Positions 1 to 10,185 of a DNA stretch of 50,612 nt are shown piece after piece (positions within the stretch are counted from its first letter, which is position 1; the number at the start of each line of letters is the position of its first letter). Origin of the DNA: Nemertoderma westbladi (taxonomy: Eukaryota > Xenacoelomorpha > Nemertodermatida > Nemertodermatidae); assembly GCA_032718475.1 (NCBI GenBank), contig JAUCBJ010004883.1, forward strand, positions 1 through 50,612, in the 5' to 3' direction. The translations under genes and the position numbers were made by a program. A model generated the notes under the pieces. It did not search any database. It was not told the origin of the DNA and worked only from the letters and a program-made list of their open reading frames with translations.

Positions 1-598
1 AATACTCAACAAATTATTAAAAATTAAACAGAAAAAATATTCAGGAATTCAGTGTTTCGGACATAAATGTTTCAGTGTTAGCGAATCCAATCCGTTGCAC
101 ACCACCTGTGGTATCCGGCTTTTGACTGAGGCCTCAATAACTGGGGTATACGGCCTACCCGAATGACCTGCTATAATGTACTGCTGTACTGCTTGTGTGT
201 GGCAGCAGTTTCAGAGTTTGTATAATACTGTACACCGCAGCACCGGTACATTGGTACTAAACGGCCGCTGCGGCCCTTACATAATGGTGGTGGTCCTGGA
301 ATATTAATTGTTGTTCTATAATATACATATATCTTTGTATTGCCTAATATAATCCAGTAAGGAAGGACGAACGATATATTAAACCATTCACACCATGGCG
401 CAGTCGTGTTCGGCTCGCGGCGTCCGCGAGTCGGAACGGGTTTTCGAATACTATAATTTAATAATTTAAATTAATTTTGAATACGGGTTTTCGAGGTTGC
501 CTCTCACAATAAATCTTGTTTATATTTTATGGTAGTGCAACAACAAAGTAAAAGAACAAATAGTAATTAAACAATTAAACATTTCATTTTTAATTTAG
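1..598. other. 5' flank without a recognised gene
   Basis: No recognisable protein or RNA gene. An ATG at 395 sits in a good Kozak-like context (CACCATGG) and opens about 24 codons in a small CpG-richer patch, ending in frame near 470. It could be a first exon of the gene that follows, but no donor joins it in phase with the next exon in a way I can prove. The rest is AT-rich sequence. Confidence 0.4.
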
Positions 599-750
599 GA
601 AATAGCTCATCATTCGCCACAACGCATCACCACCGCGGAAAGATTCCGACTGTTCCCTCATCTAAGAAAGCCGTCCAAAGCTACAAATGGAGATCTAAAT
701 CGACATTTAAGAGTATTGTAGAGAAACACTACAATAAGTCGAAAGAGAGC
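599..750 (+). CDS. Candidate internal exon of the PHD-like gene
   Basis: A polypyrimidine tract and AG (597-598) precede a GC-richer block. Two frames are open here. One reads through Ser/His/Lys-rich residues (including YKWRSKSTFKSIVEKHY) as far as the TAA near 805; the other is open to about 720. A possible donor (GTAATG) follows position 750. I chose this segment for its acceptor, its composition and its position upstream of two better exons on the same strand. The frame and the 3' boundary are uncertain, and no domain is recognised. It could be a decayed exon. Confidence 0.35.
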
Positions 751-1057
751 GTAATGGTTCTTGTGGCGGATGCGAGCACTGCCCGAACCTGTAGTGCTGG
801 ACCATAATTGTGACACCGGTTGCGAATGCAATAGAGAGGGATGGGCTTCATCGTGTCATTGAAAGTTGTGTTTTTATTTAGAGGATAATTCATGAGGGAA
901 TGTCATACAAACAAAAAAATATTACACAAAATATACAAAAAACAAACAAAATTGAAAAAAAAGGTGGGCCGAGCGACCTTAGCGTATGATTATACATAAT
1001 TAGTATAAGTCAGCCTAATTTCCAACCATTTTTAAAATTATCATTTTATTTTATTAG

Positions 1058-1248
1058 CAAACACACTCGAACAACCGCCGGAACCATTAGAGTTGCATGA
1101 AGATGGGCGCGACAACGCAGTTGTGGAGGTGCAGCCGAGGGCACTGTTTATCTTCTCACCCATAAAGGATAAAGATCACCATGAGGCGAGAATATCTGCT
1201 GGAACGCAGTATATATGTTCGTGTGCGAGAGACTGATGTTCACTGCGA
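1058..1248 (+). pseudogene. Exon with first half of a PHD-like zinc finger, frameshifted
   Basis: The acceptor (TTATTTTATTAG) ends at 1057 and a strong donor GCGA|GTAAGT begins at 1249. One frame is open from the acceptor and is acidic (includes EPLELHEDGRDNAVVEVQ and IFSPIKDKDHHEA). It reaches YICSCARD and then hits TGA at about 1231-1233. Shifting one base gives ETDVHC, which splices in phase to DVWGHAEC in the next exon. Together these look like the Cys-Cys ... Cys ... W-H-x2-C core of a PHD-type zinc finger, a chromatin-reader fold. The break is a single-base indel between CSC and RETD. The finger assignment is an inference from Cys/His spacing; the frameshift is directly visible. Confidence 0.45.
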
Positions 1249-1384
1249 GTAAGTTTTTGTTTTTACATGATTGGCCTTGATGGCTCTCATTGAGTTGATA
1301 TATTTTGTATTTAAAAATAAATGTTTGTTATATTTCAATTCATAATTATATTAATATTAATATATAATAATTATTTAAATGAGA

Positions 1385-1640
1385 CAGGGGGAAACTGGAC
1401 GCAAATCCTATCTTGGCGAATTAATATCCCGCCCCAATGTTAAATTCTCAAATTAGGGAAAGGTGCAGGTTACAGTGGCACGTTATTTTAACCAAAACAA
1501 TAAACTAAACACACTAGAACAGGTTACAGTTATATTTTTGAGAGTAATCAACTGTTATTTGCTTCGAATTTCCCCTAGAGAGGGATGAATTTTTACTGCG
1601 TCCAGTCCCCCCCCCCCCCCCCCCCCCTCCCCCCTATCTG
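1385..1640. mobile_element. MITE with G-tract terminal inverted repeats, copy 1
   Basis: The left end reads GGGGGAAACTGGACGCAAAT. The right end reads TTTACTGCGTCCAGT followed by a long C tract, so the ends are inverted repeats sharing ACTGGACGCA behind a G run. Length is about 255 bp with no coding capacity, which fits a non-autonomous DNA transposon. The right C tract (about 1608-1635) is strongly expanded. A reverse-complement partial copy lies at 23320-23495, sharing the internal words around AACCTGTTC and TTTAGTTTATTGTTTTGG. The superfamily is unknown and target duplications are not clear. Confidence 0.7.
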
Positions 1641-2508
1641 ATTTAAATTTAAAAGTTACACAATATGATTCGCATGAAAACTATAAATTAATAAGATATA
1701 AGTAAATAATAATAATTATTACCAGTATACAATTAACAGTTAATCATTAACGGGTAAAAATCACTATAATTGGCCAAAACTAAACAAAAACATTAGACAC
1801 GCCGTAACTCGATCATTTCCAATAAGTTATATCTTAAAATGAACGGCATTATTTGGCATTTAAGGAATTGACCAATCAGTAATATCCTTTGCCATTTAAT
1901 ATTTTTATTAATCAAATCGTTAATAATTGTTTTGTTTTCAACTTGCCCAAACATTATAAAATATGTAGAGGTTTATTGAAATAAGATATAAAAAACAAGA
2001 AGGAAATGTCCCCCCTGTAATGCGTCCCTCCATTACAGGCTCTATACTGTACTATATACCAAAAGGGCAATATACATTGCAATACAGGGGGGACTTAAAT
2101 TAAAACACAAATAGAGCTAGTAAAGTAAAATTTAATAGCTGCTCATGTTCATTGTGCACATCATATATGTTTATAGGTTATAAAACAAAAAAATTTGACG
2201 AAAATTCCAACCTAATTTTAACCACTTTTAGTGATTTTGACCATACACTTAATCATTAACATAAAACGAATTAATTAAATAAAACCAATTTTTAAAACCC
2301 ACTAAAATTTATTTTGTGTTTGCGGTCATTTCGCGCCATAATAATCAAATAATCAATAATTAACACATGATTATGTCATAATTTATAAAGCAAATAATTC
2401 TAAAAAAATTAAATATTGATAGATTGCTAATCAATGTTGTGAACATTTCCTGAAAATTTCATGAGGTTTGGGTTCATCCATTGTACTGAAAACGTTTTAC
2501 CTACTATA

Positions 2509-2552
2509 GACTGTCTGTCTGTCAGTCTGTCTGTCGGTCTGTCTGTCGGTCT
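2509..2552. repeat. (CTGT)n microsatellite
   Basis: Imperfect CTGT/CGGT tetranucleotide array. A shorter array of the same unit occurs at about 3620-3645, and a longer one at 24066-24115. Confidence 0.8.
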
Positions 2553-2687
2553 TTGGCAATGTAAGCAAGTTGACGACCTAACTTAAAAATTAAAACTATG
2601 GGAGTTTTCTTGCCGGGCCGGATTTCGTTTTAGGGCCTGTCAGTGTGTCACGAAGTGCTACATTGAAACATATTTACATTTTTGCAG

Positions 2688-3543
2688 CGTATGGGGGCAT
2701 GCTGAGTGCATTGGACTCATTGAGTCATACGAGATGGAAGCACTGACATGGGTCTGTAGGACTCACGTAGAGTGTCGAAAGAAAAGAACGCCCGAAGAAG
2801 CTGCTCTATTAAAGGCGAAGTGGGATGCGAAGAATAACCGCGCTGCTGTATGCTCAAGTGGACCCATGCCAAGTACAAAGAACGGACATGCGCCGGGTGC
2901 AAAGAACGTAACTGCGCCGGGTGCAAAGAATGGAACCGCGCCGGGTGCAAAGAACGTAACTGCGCCGGGTGCAAAGAATGGAACCGCGCCGGGTGCAAAG
3001 AACAGACCCGCGCCAGGTGCAAAGAACAGACCCGCGCCAGGTGCAAAGAACGGACCCGCGCTGGGTGCAAAGAATGGAACTGCGCCGGGTGCAAAGAACG
3101 GAACCACGCTGGGTTCAAAGAACGGAACCGCGCCGGGTGCAAAGAACGGAACCGCGGCGTGTGCAAAGAACGGACCCGCGCTGGGTGCAAATAATGGAAC
3201 TGCGCCGGGTGCAAAGAACAGACCCGCACTGGGTGCAAAGAACAGACCCGCGCCAGGTGCAAAGAACAGACCCGCGCCAGGTGCAAAGAACGGACCCCCG
3301 CTGGGTGCAAAGAACAGACCCGCACTGGGTGCAAAGAACAGACCCGCACTGGGTTCAAAGAATGGAACCGCGCCGGGTGCAAAGAACGGAACCGCGGCGT
3401 GTGCAAAGAACAGACCCGCGCAGGTTCACAGTTCAGACCAACAACGGGTGACCGTGTCGGACAGGGAGGTCGTGTCCAAAGAACACCCGCTCGGCTGTTA
3501 TAAAACTTTGTTGTACTGTTTTTCCGATTTAAATAACTTGTGA
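2688..3543 (+). CDS. Last exon: end of PHD-like finger plus octapeptide-repeat tail
   Basis: Acceptor TTTTTGCAG precedes the exon. The spliced frame starts VWGHAECIGL, then WVCRTHVEC at about residues 24-32: the W-x-H-x2-C and W-x-C parts of a PHD-like finger. A basic stretch follows (RKKRTPEEAALLKAKWD), then about 23 copies of an eight-residue unit close to APGAKNGT encoded by a 24-bp minisatellite. The tail ends KEHPLGCYKTL...LNNL at a TGA (3541-3543). The repeat region is rich in Ala, Gly, Lys and Asn and is probably disordered. Nothing else identifies the function. The last exon is intact although the preceding one has a frameshift, so the locus may be a recent pseudogene or an alternative splice form. 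Confidence 0.5.
2872..3430 (+). repeat. 24-bp coding minisatellite, about 23 copies
   Basis: The unit is close to GGTGCAAAGAACGGAACC plus GCGCCG, with base substitutions but almost no indels. Because 24 is a multiple of 3, forward frames other than the coding one also stay open, and so does a reverse frame, so long overlapping reading frames are a by-product. Variants (AACGTA, AACAGA, CTGGGT, GCGTGT) recur in blocks, for example AACAGACCCGCGCCAGGT in adjacent pairs. That points to unequal crossover or slippage of multi-unit blocks. Confidence 0.9.
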
Positions 3544-3706
3544 ATTATGAATACTTGTGAATATTTTAAATTGATTCAAATTATTATTATTATATATTTA
3601 GCTAAGTATATTATATCTGTCTGTCTGTCTGTCTGTCCGCCTGTCAAAATATAAGGAAAGCATTCCACCTAACTAAAAGTTTTGTTCTGGGGTTATTGGT
3701 AAAAAG

Positions 3707-4041
3707 TTAATTTCAGGCAAACAGGAAAATCCTACACATTGAGAGTTATATAAAACTTCATATAAGCCACTGATTGATAAACAAACTATTTAAATTAATT
3801 TCAGGCAAACAGGAAAATCCTACACATTGAGAGTTATATAAAACTTAATATAAGCCACTGATTGATAAACTGTTTAAATTAATTTCAGGCAAACAGGAAA
3901 ATCCTGCACATTGAGAGTTATATAAAACTTAATATAAGCCACTGATTGATAAACTGTTTAAATTAATTTCAGGCAAACAGGAAAATCCTAGACATTGAGA
4001 GTTATATAAAACTTAATATAAGCCACTGATTGATAAACTGT
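3707..4041. repeat. Tandem repeat of 84-88 bp, four copies
   Basis: Four near-identical units begin at about 3707, 3795, 3879 and 3963, each starting TTAATTTCAGGCAAACAGG. The first unit is 88 bp, the others 84 bp. No coding potential. Each unit contains an acceptor-like TTTCAG, which may mislead gene finders. Confidence 0.9.
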
Positions 4042-4468
4042 CCCCTCCTTCAAAAAACGTTTTACAACATTCTTAAAACGTACAATTCCAACCTTGTTTA
4101 TATCGGAAAATTGGGACGACAACTGAGTGCTGCCAATACCTCTGGCTGGCAAGGATAGTGTGGGGTCGCAAATTGGAGAGGAGACTACGACATCTTGCTA
4201 TCTTATGACGGCAGCAGCCATATGCCTCGAGTGGGAAGTGTCTTTGTCGGTGTTACACGCTGCTGCGGCGTTAGAGAGTTTCAGCCAGTTTGTCCTCATC
4301 TCAAACGATGGACACCAACCCATAGAGCTCTTCCCATTTCTGCATGGTTTGTGGAAGGCTGTGTGGATCGGATCATACAGTTTTTTTTTTATTTCAATTA
4401 CAAGTAAAATAAACATTAACAGAACAAGCAGCATAATGAATTAATTAATGTCAACAAATTGTAGGTAA
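4042..4468. other. Gap with an unassigned GC-richer block
   Basis: Positions 4110-4380 are GC-richer than their surroundings and weakly open on both strands, but I recognise no domain. It may be an old retroelement fragment linked to the reverse-strand one that begins at 4469. Confidence 0.3.
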
Positions 4469-5041
4469 TTAATAATTATTGTTGAAACTATTTAACGCAA
4501 TCCCAGCCTCGGCTACAGCCGCGCTCACGCCGGTCTCCCGCATCGTCTGTCTCGTTGCCAGCCTAGCCTTCGGCTTCCGTGCGCCCCGGAGGCACATGAT
4601 GGAGGAACGGAGGAGGGCGAAACTCAACCGAGTCCTGATGAGGGAGAGAGTCTGCGAGTAGGGAGCATCCCGTTTCGCCGACAGTAGGAGCGCAATGCGT
4701 GTGAGGAGCGCGTGGGCTGAGCGGCTGGCCCCACAAGTTGTAGCAATTACAAAAGGCGAGAAGCCGGCATGCTTGACATCATTGATTCTCTCCTCGTACT
4801 TCCTCCGTTTATCTTGCTCATGTTTGCTGTAAGCAGCATCCATGGAGCGAGGATTGGAGGAGCACAGAGGATTGAATACCTTGACGTCGATATACACCCG
4901 CTCGAAGCGCCCACCCCACAGCCCACTCGCCGCAACGTCCAGACGGGCCTCCGGGTCTACCGTAGCAGATCTCAGGCGGAAGGACTCACCCTCGATCGCC
5001 GTGTGGATGCAGGTGTTTAAGCATCTGGTGTACGCCTTCTA
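4469..5041 (-). pseudogene. Retroelement C-terminal fragment with nuclease-like motif
   Basis: Read on the minus strand, one frame runs from about 5041 to a stop near 4469. It contains LDVAASGLWGGRFERVYIDV, then KVFNP, then a charged stretch (SKHEQDKRRKYEERINDV), GFSPFVIATT, and an Arg-rich end with IRTRLSFALLRSSIMCLRGA. This arrangement is one I associate with the region after the reverse transcriptase in invertebrate non-LTR retroelements. The D...(x)n...D-V-K spacing is compatible with a PD-(D/E)xK nuclease. The reverse transcriptase itself is absent, so it is a truncated copy. A different piece of the same general type, carrying CDGC, lies on the + strand at 17378-17600. Family naming is an inference. 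Confidence 0.5.
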
Positions 5042-5171
5042 ACACGTAGTCGGCCCCTTCACCATTCACGGATGTTAGCGATCTCCTAAATGTTGAATTA
5101 GAATCTAAATAATTAATAATGTTTTTAGGAAGGCGTAGGCGTTGGCAGGCCATGTATGCCACTATTTTTTG

Positions 5172-6345
5172 CTAATGCGTATGTCCCCGCGCAAAGAACA
5201 GTGGAGCAAACTTCACTACGGCACACATACTCAAATACGCACGATTCCTACGGATACCAATACGCAATATCATAATGGCTAAAAGAAACGTGGTGTTGAA
5301 CTGCAGGAGTGCAACAAAGCCGTCATTAGGACAGTTGACCATAAACTTCTGCAGTTCAACAATAGTTTCAGTTTCTGAAAGTGTCTCCTTAACTGTTAAC
5401 AAAAATCGTCTTAACTGTTTGCAAGTAGTCCCGATTAAAGCAATTTCTACGGCTTCCCATGATTTGTGGTGATCGGTGGCTTGTCGACAACTCCTTCGCC
5501 ACCCCTGGCTGTTGAATCCATTTGTCGTTGCAAGCAACTCGAACTCAAGCTCCCAAGCAGCTTTTATCATATTATGTTCCAGGTGTCCAAGACCTGGAAC
5601 CAGAAGGTATTTATCTGCCCAATTCGGGTTGGCTTTAATTGCATTTAACATTAGATTCATTGGACAGCCATCCATAACCAGAGTCGCCCATTTCCGAGTG
5701 CCATCACTATCTGTAAAAAACATATTTTTAAATATATAAATATAAATTAATTTAAATATATTTAAAAAGGGCGGGTGCACCCTTTATAAACGACCAAGCT
5801 ACACTATATGCCGCACACAATGCGACATAAACTAGGTGCTGACACAATGCGACATACACTAGGTACCGACGATATGCCGACATACACTAGGTGCCGACAC
5901 AATGCGACATACACTAGGTGCCGATGCCATGCCGACATACACTAGGTGCCGACGCCATGCCGACATACACTAGGTCCGATCACAATGCGATCAAAATTAC
6001 GCAATCAAAATTTTCATCAATTATCCATAAATAAAACATTGATATGTTTACAATATAAAAAATATTTAAGATTCAAAACCTACCTGCCAAGTTCTCAGGT
6101 TTATTCAGCATTTCCGTTACTTTCTCATAACTACAAGGGTCCTCTGGCAAGGGAGCATGAATATAAATATTGGCCATTGGGGGACAAGTTCTTTCGTCAA
6201 GTACTCCCCGCATAACAGCTCCATCGATTAGACACTTGTAGGTCGGATCGTTAAAAGGGGTGTTACAGTTCTTATGTTTTAGGACATGCAATTCCATGAG
6301 TAGAAAAATTGCCCGAAGATCTCGAAAAAGTGTCTCATTATCATT
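5172..6345 (-). CDS. Unknown repeated gene family, copy A (partial, two exons)
   Basis: The first exon runs on the minus strand from about 6345 to a donor GGCAG|GTA (exon end 6084). It contains ETLFRDLRAIFLL, YKCLIDGAVMRGVL and LPEDPCSYEKVTEML. The second exon starts after TTTTTTACAG, at 5710, and reads DSDGTRKWATLVMDGCPMNL, then LLVPGLGHLEHNM, then HHKSWEAVEIALIG and KFAPLFFARGHTH. The joint is in phase (ENLA-D-SDG). Copy B at 8.7-10.2 kb shares KW-x2-L-x-MDG-x-PM, the L-I/V-PG-x2-H-x-E block and DHK-x-WE, so both belong to one family. The invariant MDG, H and E could be catalytic or metal-binding, but that is a guess. Outline similarity to DUF6589-type transposon-associated proteins is possible, not shown. 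No N-terminal part was found. Confidence 0.6.
5805..5990. repeat. 27-bp tandem repeat, about six or seven copies
   Basis: The unit is close to ACACTAGGTGCCGACACAAT plus GCGACAT, with substitutions. It lies in the intron of copy A on the minus strand, between its two exons. Not coding in any obvious way. Confidence 0.85.
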
Positions 6346-6699
6346 GATGAATTATAACCGTTGTAGTTATTGATTACTGGTACAGTTTTAACCGTCGTCA
6401 CTAACCGTTGTATTGCATGCTATTATATTCAGACTGTGCTATTATCGATTACTGTGATTATTAACACTGACAACAAAACTCAGTTATTTTGAACGGCCTT
6501 CGGCCTACTATACATATCCAGTAAACAGCTCAGCAGCCCATGGACGCGGCGACGCATATAATACACACACCAGTCGGGATCTGATACTGCCAACTCCGTT
6601 GGATCCCGTCACAGGGGGGGGTTGGGTTGTTGGCCTTAACTGCCTGGCGGGTTGGTGCATAATTATTTTGGTGTATAACAGCTAGCAGTAGGGACCGAT

Positions 6700-6885
6700 G
6701 TTGTTTACGCCTGTTTTATATTTGTATATAAATACCGGTAACTATCTATAATCGTAATAATGCTGTAAATATAATTAATTTGTAATTTGAACGGAGTTCC
6801 TTGACAAGGAGCCAAGAGCTCGAAATCGATCGGAAATACAAGCGTTTTCAATAGTGAAGAAGGGAGTCCCCGGAGGTGATCCTTA
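6700..6885 (+). mobile_element. Penelope-like 5' remnant with hammerhead-like hairpin
   Basis: The segment resembles the sequence just upstream of the large Penelope-like element's coding region (46150-46290). Both have an AT-rich lead with GTAAATAT, then CCTTGAyAArG, a short stem-loop, the invariant GAAATCGATCGG, and about 30 bp later AGGGwrTCCCC. Here the stem is GAGC/GCTC around CAAGA. It is probably a dead fragment of the same element class, with no protein. Confidence 0.45.
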
Positions 6886-6899
6886 CTTTCTAATATTTC

Positions 6900-7066
6900 C
6901 ACTTAAGGATGCAAGGCAGATATGCGCCCTGGCTGGTCCCTTTAAAGCATTCGTCCCGAAATGAATACTGCCCAGCCCCATGTGAGGATCAAACCCACGA
7001 CCTACGGGAGATGTGAATTCAATGCAACCACTACACCAAGATGGAACCTTGGAACCTAGCCCAACC
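6900..7066 (-). mobile_element. tRNA-derived SINE, copy 1
   Basis: On the minus strand the head reads CTTGGTGTAGTGGTTGCATT (box A-like) and then GGGTTTGATCCTCACATG (box B-like, consensus GGTTCGANTCC). A body with CAGCCAGGGCGCAT follows. The same sequence occurs at 43280-43579, where box B is canonical (GGGTTCGATCC). It would be transcribed by RNA polymerase III in an active copy. This copy is shorter at its 3' end. Confidence 0.75.
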
Positions 7067-8689
7067 CTGGCTTTCATCCTTCAGTGGTCGATAAATGGGA
7101 ACCAAGGCAACTTGGGTAACAGAGTGTAAAGGTTTACTGTGGAAGATCACCCATGGTGGTGAACAGGTTGGTTCATGGTGGCTGGCTTAACGAGCCTAAA
7201 AGATTCTCCCATTCATAATTATATTTCTATTATTTTTTCTCTGATTTAACAGAAGCTTCTATAGAAGCCTTTCTTGCTGCCCATTGCTTTGCCATTAGTT
7301 TACATGCATTATGTAACATGCACTCTAAAAAACTTATCTACAGATATATAAGGTAGATTAACCATAGTGTCACTATTTATGTTGAGATGTTACCGGGCAT
7401 TTTTTAAGCTTTGGAATGTTGTTCATTTGAGAAGAAACCACATAGAGCACAACATTGTGATGCATCTGTCATTACAGACAAAGCAGTTTGAACTTTGACT
7501 AGGTAGGGACTATGAATAATAGGAGTGTTACATTAGCGATAGATTATAGTAATTAGTTTGGGGCGGACTGCAATTTTTAATCATTTTTAGTTTATACAGG
7601 TCTATATATAATTGTATTTATTAATACATGAAATATGTATTATATATATTAATACATAGTGGGGTTAGAGATACAACGATCAGTTTAACCCTATTAGTAC
7701 CGGGCTATAAAATGTACAAATACCAGGGGGGGGGGGGGGGGGTCAGATTGACCTCCCCCCCCCCCCCCCCCCCCTCTAAAATCTACAAACTTTTACGAAA
7801 ACGTCTGATTTTTTGTTTGTACGTAGGTATCACTAGTCTGGATCCAACGGAAAAAAAAATTTCAGAAAAAATGTACTGGGGTGGTTTTATTGCAGCACCA
7901 AATTTACAAGTAGTGCACAATTTTCACAAAATTTGAAAGTTACATTTTTCGGCTAATTGTTTTCAATACAGGTTTTCTTGGGCGCAAAATCAGTTCATAT
8001 GGTATGGTAGAGGTCTCCTCTAATACAGTAAGTAATAGACTGGCTGTGAAAACCGGCCGCACTGTACTGTATATTATTAGTTAAGCTTGAGACAGCACCT
8101 CCTTATTGAATTATGGCGTCTCTTGGCTCAAAACATCTAAGACATGGTGATGTATATAACAGCAGTGGGGGTCGCGTATTACAGTATGGCATATGGGGCT
8201 AACTAAGTTCATAAGTTAAAAGCGCACTGCAGTAAGGGAAAAACCTTTTTTATGTGTGATTGACAAATGCAAACCAAATACTGAAATAGTAATACTTGCA
8301 TCAACCAAACAAACTGCCACTCAGTCTTATGATAATAATGATGTGATAATGAAATAATGTACAAAGTCGCCTAACCAGAGCCACAATCATAATTAGTGAA
8401 ATAGCAGAATAGGTAATATGGAACCAATTATGATATTATAATATTCTAGAATATTAAATAACCTGTGTATACAATCAGCTCAGCGCTATCTATTTAAATG
8501 CAATATTATTTATTAATGTTATGGAAATTACTTTCAAATTTAATTGGTACATTTTAACAAAAAGGTGTTCCTTTTTTGTCAAATTTGTTAACGAATTAAA
8601 AAAAACAAAGTGACTTACAACAAAAAATTAATTAAAAATCGTTCTACTCCTGCCCGTCTATTACTGTATTATTATACATTAGAAAGATA
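7067..8689. other. Gene-free interval
   Basis: AT-rich, no convincing exon. The only landmark is a poly-G/poly-C hairpin at 7722-7775. The missing 3' exons of copy B (minus strand) should lie here or further down, but I could not recognise them. Confidence 0.5.
7722..7775. repeat. Poly-G / poly-C inverted repeat
   Basis: A run of about 17 G is followed by TCAGATTGACCT and then about 20 C. The arms pair through GGTCA/TGACC around a GAT loop, making a long near-perfect hairpin or G-quadruplex-prone site. Confidence 0.85.
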
Positions 8690-10185
8690 CAAACCTGTTA
8701 GAACAACTTGTAGCGATTCCCATGCCTTGTGATCTTTTGCTTCTTTAAAATAATGTAAGGCTTTATCAGTGACAAATCCACTTATAATGGCAAACTTCTT
8801 AAAAAGGAGGTCCCAACCCGCCGAAATGACAGATTCCATATGAGCGTAGCCAGGGATTAATAGAAGTTGGTTAAGCCATTCTGAATTTTCTGGAAGAAGT
8901 GACAATAATAAGGACATCGGCAGTCCATCCATCGCCAGAGCAATCCATTTCCTATCGGGATCTTTTTTCAACATGTTGATTACTTCTTCCACAGTCTTTG
9001 TTACATTTTTATAACTTCCCGGATCTTGTGGAAGCAGACTATGACCATTTAGTGGTACGTACGAAGCTGAAGCAGGCTCCTTAATAGTCCAATTAGCTAC
9101 TACATCATTCAGTAATCTCGAATAGTTACCGTCGGTGAAAAGATAACTGTTATTGTTTAGTATCCCACGCAATTCCCCGAATAAATACTTATTCCTTATT
9201 TCTCAAAATAATTCTTTATAATGTTCAAAAAACGGTTTACAAGTGTCAAACCCGCTTCAGGGGTATCAATATCTACGTAATTTAGCGCTCTATACTGCAG
9301 GTTACTTACAGGGTTGGTTATAGAAATAACGGAACAGACTTTTGATATTGGTTGTGAATTATGGTTATAAACATGGTAAGTTTTACCTATAAATTGGTTA
9401 TTGTCAAACACTACAATTGTGTCTCCAGCACTGAGCTTGTCTTTGGTTGATGGTCCCTCCTTTAGCAACGAAAGCAGCTTCGTGTAACTTGGGTGTGCTG
9501 AACAATTCGAGCGAACTTGCTGAGAAAATTTAGAATTATCAACTGAGTAACACACCATACTTTCTAATGTTGCTTGGACACCGCAGTAACTTTTATTAGT
9601 AGAACTGAGTAACAGTTCGAATATTTTTACAGCAATAATCTTTTGCCGCACAATATCATTGTTACAATGACCCACTGTAACAACTTTAGAAGTTCCATCT
9701 GCAGCTACATCATCATTATTTACACCACATAACTGGAATAAAAATTTACGCAAGCTTCGGTGTGGAATAATTTTATCGGGGTCGTAATTGTTTAGCTGTT
9801 CGAGTTTGTTTGTGTCGCAATCTGTCAGGTCATTAGCTGCATCAACAGACAAATCACGCAGTTGCTTCGCCACCTTTAAATACTCATCATGATTACCGGT
9901 ACCCCCTGCAGTTTGATTTTCTAAATTAAATTTATTACCAAACATTGTTTCGTGTTTGATTTCGATGACGGAAACTTTGGGTTCGCAATAATCCTTGTTC
10001 ATCAATTGTTTGGATTTTTCGATACATGATGAGCAGATATACTTGGCTTTCGTGAAAAGAATACCTGATTCGCGGAGGTCATTCACTAAACGTCTCTTAA
10101 GTTCCTTCATTTCTGTACTACAAAGTCGCGTTGGTTTATCCTCCTGGGAATGGCATGTCGATTTGCAATTTCTAGTTGAGCTCAT
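8690..10185 (-). CDS. Unknown repeated gene family, copy B, with Cys-rich N-terminus
   Basis: The long frame starts with MSSTRNCKSTC at 10185. Its first 60 residues hold Cys pairs ending in YICSSCIEKS (zinc-finger-like). It continues to a TAA at 9196-9198 after NIIKNYFEK. A second frame (-1 or +1 relative) covers 9201-8690 with LFGELRGIL, KWIALAMDGLPMSLLL, LLLIPGYAHMESVI and DHKAWESLQVVL, then a donor-like ACAG|GTTTGT. The two frames abut, so either a short intron or a frameshift near 9190-9205 joins them. The middle region (LRKFLFQLCGVN) has no recognised domain. Compared with copy A, the segment before MDG is uninterrupted, while copy A has an intron there. Function unknown; a selfish-element protein is likely because it recurs. 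Confidence 0.65.

Larger units (their letters stand above)
1249..2687 (+). other. Intron-like AT-rich interval
   Basis: This lies between the donor at 1249 and the acceptor TTTTTGCAG ending at 2687. It holds a poly-G/C-ended MITE (1385-1640), scattered AT-rich sequence and a (CTGT)n-type microsatellite at about 2509-2552. I see no coding signal on either strand. Confidence 0.5.

Noticed and set aside
2717-3451. Long overlapping reading frames on both strands in the 24-bp minisatellite
   Set aside because: They exist because the unit is a multiple of three and lacks stops. Only the + frame that joins the upstream PHD-like part and an acceptor is supported.
3707-4041. Possible CRISPR-like or other spaced repeat array
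   Set aside because: Units are contiguous tandem copies with no unique spacers, in a eukaryotic context. The same holds for arrays at 5805, 19775, 24650 and 28141.
7628-7936. Gly/Pro-rich frame over the poly-G/C hairpin, and similar frames at 29709-29987, 36049-36333, 45757-46038 and 50131-50367
   Set aside because: They depend on homopolymer tracts and have no conserved sequence outside them.
5172-10185. Copies A and B as exons of a single gene
   Set aside because: Both contain the same domain (MDG, PG-x-x-H-x-E), so they are paralogous copies rather than successive exons.
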